A stretch of DNA of 64,000 nucleotides from JABDIP01 sp965227455 (lineage in GTDB: Bacteria > Pseudomonadota > Alphaproteobacteria > DSM-16000 > Inquilinaceae): NCBI GenBank assembly GCA_965227455.1, contig OZ245752.1, positions 2,852,001-2,916,000 of the forward strand, in the 5' to 3' direction. Under the pieces are notes generated by a model that searched no databases, was not told where the DNA came from, and worked only from the letters and a program-made list of their open reading frames with translations. The position numbers and the translations under genes are program-made. Positions 50,765-60,504 of the stretch are shown one piece after another; positions within the stretch are counted from its first letter, which is position 1, and every line of letters starts with the position of its first letter.

Positions 50765-52060
50765 CTAGACGATCCCGCCGCCGAGGCTGGCCTGCTGCGG
50801 CCGCTCGCGATCCTTGCTGGCGCGGTAGCCGCTCTCCCGGTAGGCGGCCAGGGGATCGGCGGCACCGCCGGCGCGCATGCGGGCCATGGCCAGGATCGGC
50901 CCGACATCGGTCTCATAAGCCCGTTTGAGGGTTTCCAGCGCCATCAATGCATCGTTGGACGCCTGGAACTCCTGCAGCTTCCGGCGGTCGATCAGATGGG
51001 CCTGGGCATAGGCCCGCTGGATCGCCATGGCGCTGGCCATCAGGCTCTCGATCGGGTCGGTGACATTGTGCGACTGGTCCATCATGTAGGCCGGGTCGAA
51101 GCCGGGGCGCCGCTCCAGCTCGGACGTCACCAACTCGTGGAACACCAGGAACAGCTGGAAGGGGTTGATGGCGCCGGTGTCCAGATCGTCGTCGCCGTAT
51201 TTGCTGTCGTTGAAGTGGAAGCCTGCCAGCTTCTGGGCATGGATCAGCCGTGAGACGATCTGCTCGATGTTGACGGTCGGCGCATGGTGGCCGAGATCGA
51301 CCAGGCATTTCGCCTTCGGGCCCAGGGTCGAGGCGGCGAGATAAGAGCTGCCCCAATCGCTGATCACCGTCGCATAGAAGGCGGGCTCGAAGAGCTTGTG
51401 TTCCAGGAACACATTCCAGTCCGCCGGCAGCGCGTCATAGATCCAGGACAGGGATTCCAGGTAGCGCTCGAAGGCGCGGCCGTGGCATTGCTGGCCGGGG
51501 AAGTTGGAGCCATCGGCGATCCAGACGGTGATCGCCTTGGATCCGAGCTTCTGCCCGATCTCGATGCATTCGATATTGTGGGCCACCGCCTGCTCGCGCA
51601 CCGACATGTCGGTGTGGGTCAGCGATCCGAATTTGTAGCTCAGCGGCTGGTCGGGCTGGTCCTGGAAGGTGTTGGAGTTGACCGCGTCGAACCCCAGGCC
51701 GAGCGATCGTGCCGACTCCAGCAGCGCGTCGTAATCGTCCACCTTGTCCCAGGGGAAATGCGGCGACACCGTCGGCGTGGCGCGCACCAGCTGCTGGATG
51801 ACGGCGCAGTCCTCCAGCTTCTCGATGACGTTGCGCGGCTCGCCCGGTCCCGGAAACCGCGCAAAGCGGGTGCCGCCGGTGCCGACCCCCCAGGTCGGGA
51901 TCGCCACACCGAAGGCCTGGACCATGTCGGTGACGGATTCGATGTCCATGGCGCGGCGGGCCAGCCGGTCACCCAGCGCCCGGTAATCCGCTTCGATCTC
52001 TGCCTGTGCCGCGGCGTTGGCGCTCTCGATCAAAGCGCCGTCAATCGGAGTGCCCCCCAT
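50765..52060 (-). CDS. rhaI: L-rhamnose catabolism isomerase
   Basis: This 431-residue sugar isomerase of the rhizobial RhaI type has a TIM-barrel with metal ligands. Blocks seen are FGVAIPTWGVGTGGTRFARF, PHFPWDKVDDYDAL, VNSNTFQDQ, FGSLTHTD, WIADGSNFPGQ, FLEHKLFEP, LVDLGHHAPTVNIEQI and GFHFNDSKYGDDDLD. It converts L-rhamnose to L-rhamnulose. I use ATG 52060 (AGGGG upstream), although the frame is open to 52240 and would overlap rhaD. It is the second gene of the leftward arm, 61 bp after rhaD. Confidence 0.9.
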   Translation of the reverse strand: MGGTPIDGALIESANAAAQAEIEADYRALGDRLARRAMDIESVTDMVQAFGVAIPTWGVGTGGTRFARFPGPGEPRNVIEKLEDCAVIQQLVRATPTVSPHFPWDKVDDYDALLESARSLGLGFDAVNSNTFQDQPDQPLSYKFGSLTHTDMSVREQAVAHNIECIEIGQKLGSKAITVWIADGSNFPGQQCHGRAFERYLESLSWIYDALPADWNVFLEHKLFEPAFYATVISDWGSSYLAASTLGPKAKCLVDLGHHAPTVNIEQIVSRLIHAQKLAGFHFNDSKYGDDDLDTGAINPFQLFLVFHELVTSELERRPGFDPAYMMDQSHNVTDPIESLMASAMAIQRAYAQAHLIDRRKLQEFQASNDALMALETLKRAYETDVGPILAMARMRAGGAADPLAAYRESGYRASKDRERPQQASLGGGIV

Positions 52061-52121
52061 ACCTGCCCCTTGTTGCCGGCTCGCTCGCCGCCCGGTCTTG
52101 TCGCCGGTTTGGTGCCCCAGA

Positions 52122-54194
52122 TTACCGCGCGAAGGCTCCCGCGTGGCCGGCATCCACGTTGAGCGCGTTGCCGGTGGACTTTCGGGAGATGTCGCTGGCA
52201 AAGAAGTATACCGCTTCCGCGATGTCTTGGGGCAGAACATTGCGCTTCAGCAGGGATCGCTGGCGATAATGCTCCTCCAGCTCGGACTCCGCGATGCCGT
52301 AGGCCTTCGCACGCCCCTCCCGCCATTCGCCCGACCAGATCCGCGAGCCCTGCAGCACCGCGTCGGGATTGACCGTATTGGCGCGGATGCCGTGCGGTGC
52401 GCCTTCCAGGGCCAGGCATCGGGTCAGATGGACTGCCGCCGCCTTGCCGCTGCAATAGGCCGAGGCGCCGGGCGACGCGGCAAATGCATTCTTGCTGCCG
52501 ATGGTGACGATGGAGCCGCCCAGACCTTGCGTCTTCATGACGGCAAAAGCGTCGCGCGCGACAAGGAACGCGCCCTTGGCGAGCACGTCCATGTTGCGGT
52601 CCCACATTTCCGCCGTGGTCTCTTCGACCGGGGCGGAGCTGGCCAGACCGGCATTGGCCACCACGATATCGACGCCGCCGAAGCGGTCGATGGTGCTGTC
52701 GACCACGGCGCGCACGGCGGCCTCGTCGGTGACATCGCCGGCCAGGCTGTGCACACGATCGGCACCGTGCCGCTCCCTCAGACCGGCCTCGGCTTCCGCC
52801 AGGACTTCCTCGGCGATATCGGTCAGCACGACGCACGCCCCCTCGCCCAGCAACCGCTCCGCCGTCGCGCCGCCGATGCCGCCGGCGGCGCCGGTGATCA
52901 CCGCGATGCGCCCGGCCAGGCTCTTGCGTGGCGGCAAGCGTTTCAGCTTGGCCTCCTCAAGGAGCCAGTACTCGATATCGAAGGCCTCCTGCTCGTCGAG
53001 GCCGACATAGGTGTCGATGGCCGAGGCGCCGCGCATCACATTGATGGCGTTGACGTAGAATTCCGAGGCGATGCGGGCCGTCGGCTTGTCCTTGGCGAAG
53101 CTGATCAGCCCGATCCCGGGCACCAGGTATATCACCGGATTGGGATCGCGCATGGCCGGGCTGTCCGGGTGCCGGCAGCGCTCGTAATAGGCGGCATAGT
53201 CGGCGCGGTAGCGGTCCAGCGATGCATCCAGTTCGGCATCGTCCGCCTCCGCTGGCAGCACCAGCGGGCGGATCTTGGTGCGCAGGAAATGGTCCGGGCA
53301 GGACGTGCCGAGGGCCGCCAGCGGCTCCAGATCTTTAGCGCCGACGAATTCGGTCACCACGGCGCTGTCGTCGAAATGCCCGATCTTCGGCTCGTCCCGG
53401 CCGATCCGGCCGCGGATGCGCGGCATCAGCGCCCGCGCCCGGGACAGGCGATCCGCGGCGGCGGCGGCCGGCACGCGGACGCCGCCGAAGGCCGGTGCCG
53501 AGGCCTGGCGATCCAGCCAATCCTGCGCCTTCTGGATGATCCTGAGCGTCGTCTCGTAGCAGGCCTTGTCATCCTCCGCCCAGGTGAACAGGCCGTGCCC
53601 GCCCAGTACGACACCGACGTAATGCGGGTTGTCCCGGGCCAGCGCCTCCAGCTTCAGGCCGAGGTCGTAACCGGGCCGCTGCCAGGGCAGCCAACCGATC
53701 TCGTCGCCGTAGATCTCGGCCGTCAGCGCCTGGGAATTGCGCGCCGCGGCGATGGCGATGACCGCGTCGGGATGCATGTGATCGACATGCCGATAGGGCA
53801 GATAGGCATGCAGCGGGGTATCGATACTGGCAGCCCGTGGATTCTGGTTGAAGGTGCAGTGGGGCAGCAGCCCGACCATCTCGTCCTCATGGTCGATGCC
53901 GCGATAACGCCCCTTCATCAGCTCCAGCTTGTCCATGTAGAGGGTGGCAAACCCGTCCAGCCCCATGCTGCCGAGATCGCCGCCGGAGCCCTTGACCCAG
54001 AGCACCTGCACGTCTTCGCCGGTCAGCGGGTCCTCCATAGGCACCTTCGCTGACGTGTTGCCGCCGCCGTAATTGGTGATCCGCTTGTCCGCGCCCAGCA
54101 AGTTCGAGCGATAGCGCAGCCGCTCCGGCTCGCTCAAGCCCGCCGTCAGGGCATCGTCCCACAGATTGGCGAGCGGTTCCGATCCTGCCGTCAT
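52122..54194 (-). CDS. rhaD: Bifunctional rhamnulose-1-phosphate aldolase / alcohol dehydrogenase
   Basis: This 690-residue fusion has an N-terminal class II aldolase domain (about 1-390: NLLGADKRITNYGGGNTSAK, HMHPDAVIAIAAARN, VLGGHGLFTWAED). An SDR domain follows (about 425-690: VITGAAGGIGGATAERLL, VANAGLASSAP, catalytic SAYCSGKAAAVHL). It splits L-rhamnulose-1-phosphate to dihydroxyacetone phosphate and L-lactaldehyde, and the SDR part then oxidises or reduces the lactaldehyde. This fusion is known from Rhizobium-type rhamnose loci. GAGGA lies 8 nt before ATG 54194. It is first in the leftward arm, opposite the regulator gene. Confidence 0.92.
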   Translation of the reverse strand: MTAGSEPLANLWDDALTAGLSEPERLRYRSNLLGADKRITNYGGGNTSAKVPMEDPLTGEDVQVLWVKGSGGDLGSMGLDGFATLYMDKLELMKGRYRGIDHEDEMVGLLPHCTFNQNPRAASIDTPLHAYLPYRHVDHMHPDAVIAIAAARNSQALTAEIYGDEIGWLPWQRPGYDLGLKLEALARDNPHYVGVVLGGHGLFTWAEDDKACYETTLRIIQKAQDWLDRQASAPAFGGVRVPAAAAADRLSRARALMPRIRGRIGRDEPKIGHFDDSAVVTEFVGAKDLEPLAALGTSCPDHFLRTKIRPLVLPAEADDAELDASLDRYRADYAAYYERCRHPDSPAMRDPNPVIYLVPGIGLISFAKDKPTARIASEFYVNAINVMRGASAIDTYVGLDEQEAFDIEYWLLEEAKLKRLPPRKSLAGRIAVITGAAGGIGGATAERLLGEGACVVLTDIAEEVLAEAEAGLRERHGADRVHSLAGDVTDEAAVRAVVDSTIDRFGGVDIVVANAGLASSAPVEETTAEMWDRNMDVLAKGAFLVARDAFAVMKTQGLGGSIVTIGSKNAFAASPGASAYCSGKAAAVHLTRCLALEGAPHGIRANTVNPDAVLQGSRIWSGEWREGRAKAYGIAESELEEHYRQRSLLKRNVLPQDIAEAVYFFASDISRKSTGNALNVDAGHAGAFAR

Positions 54195-54251
54195 TGCAGC
54201 GTCCTCGCGACGTTCCACCGAGCCAAGAATGACGCAGCGTCGGCCGCCAAG

Positions 54252-54325
54252 TCAATCAAGTTCGATCAAATTCAGTCGCGATCTCTTAATGCTGCGACGC
54301 AATATGATTGAAAATGATTGACAGC
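54252..54325. promoter_or_regulatory. Operator-like repeats in the rhaD-rhaR divergent region
   Basis: The element TCAATCA-N6/7-GATCAAA (54252-54270) recurs in inverse orientation as GATTGAAAATGATTGA (54306-54321). Together they give four TCAA/TTGA half-sites in about 75 bp between the two divergent transcription units. DeoR-family repressors bind such repeated sites, so these are likely RhaR operators. The region is also AT-rich. Confidence 0.55.
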
Positions 54326-54365
54326 GTTCAAGGACGCACGAAGACTGGAGCTCATGGGAGTCCGC

Positions 54366-55172
54366 ATGCACGAACGCCAAAGGCATTCCGCGATCCTGCG
54401 CGCCGTATCCGAGCGCGACCTTGTCACCGTCGCCGAATTCGTCGATCTGCTCGGCGCGTCGCCGGCCACGGTGCGCCGCGACCTGAATCAGCTCGACGCC
54501 AGCGGCCAGCTGCGCAAGGTGCGCGGCGGCGCCGAGGCGCTGGAGCCAGTCGAGGCGCACACGCTCAACACCCATCGCTTCCGCGACAGCGAACCTCGCC
54601 ATGCAGACCGCAAGCGGGCGATCGCCCGCAAGGCCGCCGAGCTGGTCGGCGACGGCGAGTCGATCATCGTCAATGGCGGCACGACGACCTATCGCATGGC
54701 GGAATTCCTCGCCGGGCGCAGCCTGCAGGTGCTGACCAATTCCTTCGCGATGGCAAGCCGCCTGATGGCCCTGGGCGGCAACCGGGTGGTCCTGCCGGGC
54801 GGCGAGATCTACGCCGACCAGCAACTGGTGCTCAGCGCCTATGAGCGCGACACCATGATCGATCACTTCTACGCCTCCAAGCTGTTCATGGGCGCCTATG
54901 CGATCCGCTCCCACGGGCTGATCGAGACCGACCCGCTGCTGGTCAAGGGCGAGCAGAAGCTGATCCGCCAGACCGAGGAGCTGATCGTCCTGGTCGACAG
55001 CAGCAAGTTCCAGCCGCGCGGCAGCCTCATCTTCTGCCCGCTGGACCGCATCGACCGGTTGATCACGGACGACCATGTGCCCGCGGAGGCACTGGATATG
55101 CTGGATCGGGCTGGGATCGACGTGATTGTCGTTCCGACCGACCAGGGAGCTGCCGACGAAGGAGGTGGATGA
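54366..55172 (+). CDS. rhaR: DeoR-family transcriptional regulator of rhamnose genes
   Basis: The 268-residue regulator has an N-terminal winged helix-turn-helix (RQRHSAILRAVSERDLVTVAEFVDLLGASPATVRRDLNQL with RKVRGGA). A DeoR sugar-phosphate sensor domain follows (SIIVNGGTTTYRMAEFL, VLTNSFAMASRLM, VVLPGGEIYADQQLVLS, LVDSSKF). It probably represses both arms of the locus until a rhamnose catabolite binds. I chose ATG 54366 because GGGAG lies 5 nt upstream; ATG 54354 and TTG 54318 are in-frame alternatives. Confidence 0.88.
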   Translation: MHERQRHSAILRAVSERDLVTVAEFVDLLGASPATVRRDLNQLDASGQLRKVRGGAEALEPVEAHTLNTHRFRDSEPRHADRKRAIARKAAELVGDGESIIVNGGTTTYRMAEFLAGRSLQVLTNSFAMASRLMALGGNRVVLPGGEIYADQQLVLSAYERDTMIDHFYASKLFMGAYAIRSHGLIETDPLLVKGEQKLIRQTEELIVLVDSSKFQPRGSLIFCPLDRIDRLITDDHVPAEALDMLDRAGIDVIVVPTDQGAADEGGG

Positions 55173-55254
55173 GGCGGCCGGACCGACGACCAAGACGAAC
55201 AAGATTCAAGGGAGGGGTTTCAAACGTGATTTGCACGGATTGCACGAGCGTCTG

Positions 55255-55575
55255 ATGGCGACCGAGAAGATCGCCTTCACGATGCAGCTCCATCCGGGTC
55301 AGGCAGAGGAGTATGAGCGCCGCCACGACGAGATCTGGCCGGAGCTCGCCGCGCTGCTCCGGCAGTCGGGCATCAGCGACTATTCGATCTTCCTCGACGA
55401 GGGCACGGGTGTGCTGTTCGGCGTGCTGCGCCGCACCGCGGATCACACCATGGACAGCCTGCCCGAGACCGAAATCATGCAGCGCTGGTGGGCCCATATG
55501 GCCGACATCATGGAGACCCAGCCCGACAACAAGCCCGTGCTCACGCCTCTCCGCCAGGTCTTCCACCTGCCATGA
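55255..55575 (+). CDS. rhaM: L-rhamnose mutarotase
   Basis: The 106-residue protein shows the family pattern: KIAFTMQLHPGQAEEYERRHDEIWPEL, SDYSIFLDEGTGVLFGVL, MQRWWAHMADIM and the C-terminal PLRQVFHLP. It interconverts the alpha and beta anomers of L-rhamnose (RhaU in rhizobia). The start at ATG 55255 fits the family length and alignment. The AAGGGAGGGG at 55209 is 38 nt away and may serve in-frame TTG codons (55231, 55240), so the exact start is open. Its stop overlaps the kinase start as ATGA. Confidence 0.9.
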   Translation: MATEKIAFTMQLHPGQAEEYERRHDEIWPELAALLRQSGISDYSIFLDEGTGVLFGVLRRTADHTMDSLPETEIMQRWWAHMADIMETQPDNKPVLTPLRQVFHLP

Positions 55576-56936
55576 GCACCGCGGTCCTCGACATCGGCAA
55601 GACCAATGTGAAGATCGTGGTGATCGACCGGGATCACCGCGAACTGTACAGCGCCACCCGGCCGAACCCGACACGGCCAGGCCCGCCCTACCCGCATTGC
55701 GACGTCGAGGCCGTATGGGGCTGGCTCATCGACGAGTTGGCAGGGGCGGCGCGGGAGCATGCCATCGAGACGATCGTGCCGGTCGCCCATGGCGCAAGCG
55801 CGGTCCTGCTCGGCGAGGACGAACTCGCCATGCCGGCACTGGATTACGAGCATGACGGGCCGGACAGCATCCATGATTCCTATGCCGCCGCCGTCGATCC
55901 CTTTGCCGAAACCCTGACGCCGCTGCTGCCGCTCGGGCTCAATCCCGGCAAGCAGGTCTATTGGCAGCGCCACGCCTTTCCCGAGGAATTCGCCCGCGCC
56001 AGGCACATCCTGATGTGGGCGCAGTATTGGAGCTGGCGCCTGACCGGCATTGCCGCATCGGAGGTCACCTCGCTCGGCTGCCATACCCATCTGTGGCAGC
56101 CGGATGCTCACGCGCCAAGCGGCTTTGCCCGCCGTGAGGGCTTCGCCGATATGCTGCCGCCGATGCGGGCGGCCTGGGAGAATCTAGGCCCGCCGCGCCC
56201 GGAAATCGTCCGGGCCACTGGGCTGGATCCGTCCTGCCGGGTGCTGTGCGGCATCCATGACAGCAACGCGTCCTACCTGCCGCATCTGGTGGCGCAAGAG
56301 CCGCCCTTCACCGTGGTGTCGACCGGCACCTGGGTCATCTGCATGGCCGCCGGCGGCGACATCGGCCGGCTGGACGAGACCCGCGACATGCTGGCGAATG
56401 TCGACGCCACCGGCGGGCCGGTCCCCTGTTCCCGTTTCATGGGCGGGCGCGAATTCGCCGCCATCGCCGGCGAGGACAGATCCGACCGCGATGTCGGCAT
56501 CGGCGACGTCCGGTCCCTGGTCGATGCGGAGGTCTTCGCCCTGCCAAGCTTCGCGCCGGATAGCGGACCGTTTCAGGGCCGGCAGGGGCGCATTGAGGGC
56601 CCTGCACCGGAATCGCCGGTGGCACGCGCGGCATTGGCCGCGCTCTACTGCGCCCTGGTCACCGCCGACTGCCTGGACCGCATGGGCGCGGCGGGCCCGA
56701 TCTTTGTCGAGGGACCGTTCGCGAAGAACCCGGCGATCCTCGGCCTGCTCGCCGCCCTCCGGCCGGCCCAGCCGGTCTTCGCCTCCGACGAAGGGACCGG
56801 AACTGTCTCAGGCGCCGCGCTTCTGGTGGATTGGGGGGCGGAAGGGCGCAAAGAGAAGACGCAGGCGGATCCGGTCGCCGCCATGCCTGTCATCGGCCTC
56901 GACGCCTATGCACAGGCCTGGAGGCGGCAGACATGA
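55572..56936 (+). CDS. rhaK: FGGY-family rhamnulose/rhamnose kinase
   Basis: This 454-residue sugar kinase of the FGGY family has the phosphate-1 motif VLDIGKTNVKIVVID, the central GIHDSNASYLPHL and VVSTGTWVICM (phosphate-2 region), and the C-terminal IFVEGPFAKNPAILGLL region. By context it phosphorylates L-rhamnulose. In Rhizobium leguminosarum the equivalent RhaK is also needed for uptake by the adjacent ABC transporter. Start and stop overlap both neighbours as ATGA, so the whole run from rhaM to the first permease is translationally coupled. Confidence 0.88.
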   Translation: MSTAVLDIGKTNVKIVVIDRDHRELYSATRPNPTRPGPPYPHCDVEAVWGWLIDELAGAAREHAIETIVPVAHGASAVLLGEDELAMPALDYEHDGPDSIHDSYAAAVDPFAETLTPLLPLGLNPGKQVYWQRHAFPEEFARARHILMWAQYWSWRLTGIAASEVTSLGCHTHLWQPDAHAPSGFARREGFADMLPPMRAAWENLGPPRPEIVRATGLDPSCRVLCGIHDSNASYLPHLVAQEPPFTVVSTGTWVICMAAGGDIGRLDETRDMLANVDATGGPVPCSRFMGGREFAAIAGEDRSDRDVGIGDVRSLVDAEVFALPSFAPDSGPFQGRQGRIEGPAPESPVARAALAALYCALVTADCLDRMGAAGPIFVEGPFAKNPAILGLLAALRPAQPVFASDEGTGTVSGAALLVDWGAEGRKEKTQADPVAAMPVIGLDAYAQAWRRQT

Positions 56937-58471
56937 GCCAGAGCACCGTGACGGACTCACCCGTTGTCGCCCTGTCCGGGATCGGCAAGTCCTTCCCCGG
57001 CGTCCGGGCCCTGGCCGACGTGCAGTTCGACGTGCGGGCTGGCGAGGTTCACGCCCTGCTCGGCGAGAACGGCGCCGGCAAATCCACCCTCATCAAGATC
57101 ATGTCCGGCGTCCACCGCCCCGATACCGGCAGCATCCGCGTAGACGGCGAGGAGGTCCGCTTCGACAGCCCGCATGACGCCCAGTCGGCCGGTATCGCCA
57201 CGATCTACCAGGAACTGCTGCTGTTCCCTGAGCTGACCGTCGCCGAGAACATCTTCATGGGCCATGCGCCGCGCACCCGCTGGGGCGGGATCGACTGGCA
57301 ATCCATGCGCGAACAGGCGCAGAGCTTCCTGGCATCGCTGGACATCCACGACATGGATGTCGGTGCCATCGTCGGCTCGCTGACGGTCGGCAACCGCCAG
57401 CGGGTGGAGATCGCCAAGGCCCTGTCCCAGAACGCCCGCGTGCTGATCATGGACGAGCCCACCGCGGCCCTGACCGAGCACGATGTGGAGCGGCTGTTCC
57501 ATATCGTCCACCTGCTGCGCGAGCGCGGCGTCGGCGTGGTCTATATCAGCCACCGGCTGGAGGAGATCTTCGTCGTGGCCAACCGCGTCACGGTCCTGCG
57601 CGACGGCGAATACGTCGCCACCAAGCCGGTCGCCGAGACCGACCATGACGACCTGATCAACATGATGGTCGGGCGCCGGATCGACACCCTGTTCCCCAAG
57701 CTGGAGGCGACGCTGGGAGAGCCGGTGCTGGAGGTGAAGAACCTCACCCGCGCGCCCACCACCCACGATGTCAGCCTGACCGTGCGGTCCGGCGAGATCG
57801 TCGGACTGGCCGGGCTGGTCGGCTCGGGCCGCAGCGAACTGGCCCAGGTGATCTTCGGCATTACGCCGGCCAGTTCCGGCGAGATCCGGCTGAACGGGCA
57901 GCCCGTGACCATCGCCAGCGCCGGCCAGGCCAAGGCCCTGGGTATCGCCTACGTTCCAGAGGATCGGGGGACCCAGGGGCTGGTACGCCCGATGACGTTG
58001 ACCGAGAACGTCTCCATGGCGGTGCTGGCCAGGGTCGCGAAAGGGCCGTTCATCGATCGCGGTGCCGAGGCGGCCCTCGCCCGCGACAGCATCGAGAAAT
58101 TCAGCATCCGGGCCAGCGGCACCGGGCAGGTCGTCAATAAGCTGTCCGGCGGCAACCAGCAGAAGGTGGTGCTGGGCAAATGGCTGGCCGCCGAACCCAA
58201 GGTGCTGATCATGGACGAGCCGACCCGCGGCATCGATGTCGGCGCCAAATCCGAGCTGCATCGGTTGATGGGCGAGCTGGCCCAGGCCGGGCTCGCCATC
58301 CTGATGATCTCCAGCGAATTGCCCGAGGTCATGGCGATGAGCGACCGCATCCTGGTGATGCGCGAAGGCCGCGTGGTGGCTGAGTTCAGCCGGGAGGACG
58401 CCACCCAGGAGGCGATCGCCGGCGCGATGATGGGCGGACGGGCCAGTCAGTCCGTGGAGCTTTCGGCATGA
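56933..58471 (+). CDS. rhaT: Rhamnose ABC importer ATP-binding protein (two ABC domains)
   Basis: This 512-residue CUT2-type sugar importer ATPase has two ABC halves. The first has Walker A GENGAGKST, the degenerate signature LTVGNRQRVEIAKAL, and Walker B VLIMDEPTAAL. The second has GLVGSGRSELAQ in place of Walker A, signature LSGGNQQKVVLGKWL and LIMDEPTRGIDVG. The altered second P-loop is normal for the RbsA/XylG type. It starts within the rhaK stop (ATGA) and ends in the permease start (ATGA). Confidence 0.9.
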   Translation: MSQSTVTDSPVVALSGIGKSFPGVRALADVQFDVRAGEVHALLGENGAGKSTLIKIMSGVHRPDTGSIRVDGEEVRFDSPHDAQSAGIATIYQELLLFPELTVAENIFMGHAPRTRWGGIDWQSMREQAQSFLASLDIHDMDVGAIVGSLTVGNRQRVEIAKALSQNARVLIMDEPTAALTEHDVERLFHIVHLLRERGVGVVYISHRLEEIFVVANRVTVLRDGEYVATKPVAETDHDDLINMMVGRRIDTLFPKLEATLGEPVLEVKNLTRAPTTHDVSLTVRSGEIVGLAGLVGSGRSELAQVIFGITPASSGEIRLNGQPVTIASAGQAKALGIAYVPEDRGTQGLVRPMTLTENVSMAVLARVAKGPFIDRGAEAALARDSIEKFSIRASGTGQVVNKLSGGNQQKVVLGKWLAAEPKVLIMDEPTRGIDVGAKSELHRLMGELAQAGLAILMISSELPEVMAMSDRILVMREGRVVAEFSREDATQEAIAGAMMGGRASQSVELSA

Positions 58472-59457
58472 GTGTCTCTCTGCCCGCCGCCAACACGGCG
58501 CAACCGCTGGCCGCCCTGAAGCGCATGGTCGGCACCCAGGAAGCAGTCCTGCTGCTGGCGATCATCGCCTTGTTCGTGGTCGTCGGCCTGATCAATCCGC
58601 GCTTCGTGTCGGACCGCAACCTGCAGAGCATCTTCCTCGGCAATGCCTATATCGCCGTCGCCGCCATCGGCATGTCGATGGTCATCATCTCCGGCAATAT
58701 CGACATCTCCGTCGGATCGCTGATCGGCGTGCTGGCGACCATCAGCGGCTCGCTGGCGGTCGCCGGCTATCCGATCGTCATTTGCTGGCTGGTACCTCTT
58801 GTAGCCGGCGCCCTTGTGACCGGCTTCATGGGGCTGTTGGTGGCCTATGTGCGCATCCCGGCCATCGTCGTCTCTCTGGGCATGCTCAGCATCCTCAAGG
58901 GCGGGTTGATCAGCGTGACCGGCGGCGCCTGGATCACCGACCTGCCCGAGGGCTTCCACCTGTCGCAGATGAAACCGATGGGCCTGCCGATGCCGATCTA
59001 CTTCATGGTCGTGCTGACCCTGGGTGCGGCCATGTGGATGCGCTACTCCGCCACCGGCCGCGCCATCTACGCGGTCGGCGGCAATGCCGAGGCGGCCCGG
59101 CTGTCGGGCATCTCGCGCGAGCGCACCATCATGACCGTCTTCCTGATCCATGGCGTGTTCGTCGGCATCGCCAGCGTGCTCTTCGCCACCCAGCTCAGCA
59201 TCATCCAGTCGACCGTGCCGCCCAATCTGGAGCTCACCATCATCACCGCTTCGGTGGTCGGCGGCGTCAGCATTCTCGGCGGCATCGGCACCGTGATCGG
59301 CTCGACCTTCGCGGCCATCCTGCTGGCCGCCATCGGCTCCTCGCTGATCTTCGTCAACATTTCGCCCTACTGGCTGCGGGCGGTCCAGGGCGTGCTGATC
59401 CTGCTGACCGTGCTGGCCGATCTGTTCCGCCGGCGGCGCCAGGCAGGGGGCCCGTGA
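58468..59457 (+). CDS. rhaP: Rhamnose ABC importer permease (first)
   Basis: This 329-residue CUT2 permease (RbsC/XylH type) has about eight to ten TM segments. ISGNIDISVGSLIGVLATISGS and the C-terminal VVGGVSILGGIGTVIGSTFAAILL are the family marks, and AARLSGISRERTIM is the coupling loop. It is coupled to the ATPase by ATGA. The next permease starts 3 bp after its stop, or overlaps it as GTGA if the GTG at 59454 is used. Confidence 0.88.
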   Translation: MSVSLPAANTAQPLAALKRMVGTQEAVLLLAIIALFVVVGLINPRFVSDRNLQSIFLGNAYIAVAAIGMSMVIISGNIDISVGSLIGVLATISGSLAVAGYPIVICWLVPLVAGALVTGFMGLLVAYVRIPAIVVSLGMLSILKGGLISVTGGAWITDLPEGFHLSQMKPMGLPMPIYFMVVLTLGAAMWMRYSATGRAIYAVGGNAEAARLSGISRERTIMTVFLIHGVFVGIASVLFATQLSIIQSTVPPNLELTIITASVVGGVSILGGIGTVIGSTFAAILLAAIGSSLIFVNISPYWLRAVQGVLILLTVLADLFRRRRQAGGP

Positions 59458-59459
59458 TC

Positions 59460-60446
59460 ATGTCGAGTCCCGCAACCTCCAGCGATACGGTGTCGGCCCT
59501 GCGCGCTATCGCAACCCGTCACGAGACGCTGCTGTTCGCCATCCTGGCGGTGTCGCTGGCGGTGCTGTCGACCCAGAGCGACCGCTTCCTGACCGGCGAG
59601 AATGTACTGAACCAGGGCCGGCTGATGTCGGAAGTGGCGCTGGTCGCTCTGCCGATGACCTTCATCATCATCACCGGCGGGATCGATCTGTCAGTCGGCT
59701 CGGTGCTGGGGCTGAGCGCCATCGTGCTGGGCGTCGCCTGGAAGAATCTCGGCCTGCCGCTGGAATTGGCCATGGTGGTGGCGGTGCTCACCGGGACCGC
59801 GGCGGGCTTCGCCAATGGCTGGTTCATCACCCGGGTGAAGGTGCCGCCACTGATCATGACGCTGGCCACCCTGGCGCTCTTTCGCGGCCTCGCCGAGGGC
59901 ATCAGCCAGGCACGGTCGGTACGGGGCTATCCGGAATGGTTCTTCGTGCTGGGCCAAGGCGAGGTCCTGGGCGTGCCGACCCAGCTGTGGATCGTGCTGG
60001 TGGCCATCGTGGTCACCTGGATCGTCCTGGCACGGACCACCTTCGGGCGCAGCCTCTATGCTATCGGCCATAACGAGGTCGCGGCCCGCTTCTCCGGCAT
60101 CCCGGTCGATCGCTACAAGCTGGCGATCTACACCTATTCCGGATTCATGGCCGGACTGGCCGGGGTCATTTTCGTCTCGCGGGTCAGCACGACCCGCTCC
60201 GACATGGGAACCGGGCTGGAGCTCGATGTGATCGCCGCCGTGGTCCTAGGCGGCACCAGCATTTTCGGCGGAGTCGGCACGATTACCGGCACGGTCATCG
60301 GCTTTGTGCTGATCCAGTTGCTGAAGAACGGACTCGCCATCACCGGGGTCAAGGGGGATGCTACGATCGTCGTGATCGGGACGGTGCTGATCCTCTCGAT
60401 CCTGATAACCAACTTCGTCCAGCGCCGCCGAGGCGGCGAGCACTAG
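59460..60446 (+). CDS. rhaQ: Rhamnose ABC importer permease (second)
   Basis: This second CUT2 permease (328 residues) has ITGGIDLSVGSVLGLSAIVLG, a short-loop KVPPLIMTLATLALFRG, AARFSGIPVDRYKL (coupling loop) and VVLGGTSIFGGVGTITGT. It should form a heterodimer with the preceding permease, as in rhizobial RhaP/RhaQ. I use ATG 59460 (AGGGGG about 9 nt upstream); GTG 59454, overlapping the previous stop, is equally in frame. Confidence 0.88.
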   Translation: MSSPATSSDTVSALRAIATRHETLLFAILAVSLAVLSTQSDRFLTGENVLNQGRLMSEVALVALPMTFIIITGGIDLSVGSVLGLSAIVLGVAWKNLGLPLELAMVVAVLTGTAAGFANGWFITRVKVPPLIMTLATLALFRGLAEGISQARSVRGYPEWFFVLGQGEVLGVPTQLWIVLVAIVVTWIVLARTTFGRSLYAIGHNEVAARFSGIPVDRYKLAIYTYSGFMAGLAGVIFVSRVSTTRSDMGTGLELDVIAAVVLGGTSIFGGVGTITGTVIGFVLIQLLKNGLAITGVKGDATIVVIGTVLILSILITNFVQRRRGGEH

Positions 60447-60504
60447 ACACGCGACGGAGGCAAAGAGGCCCCGCGACGGGGCATATCAAGAGGGAGGAAA
60501 CCCG

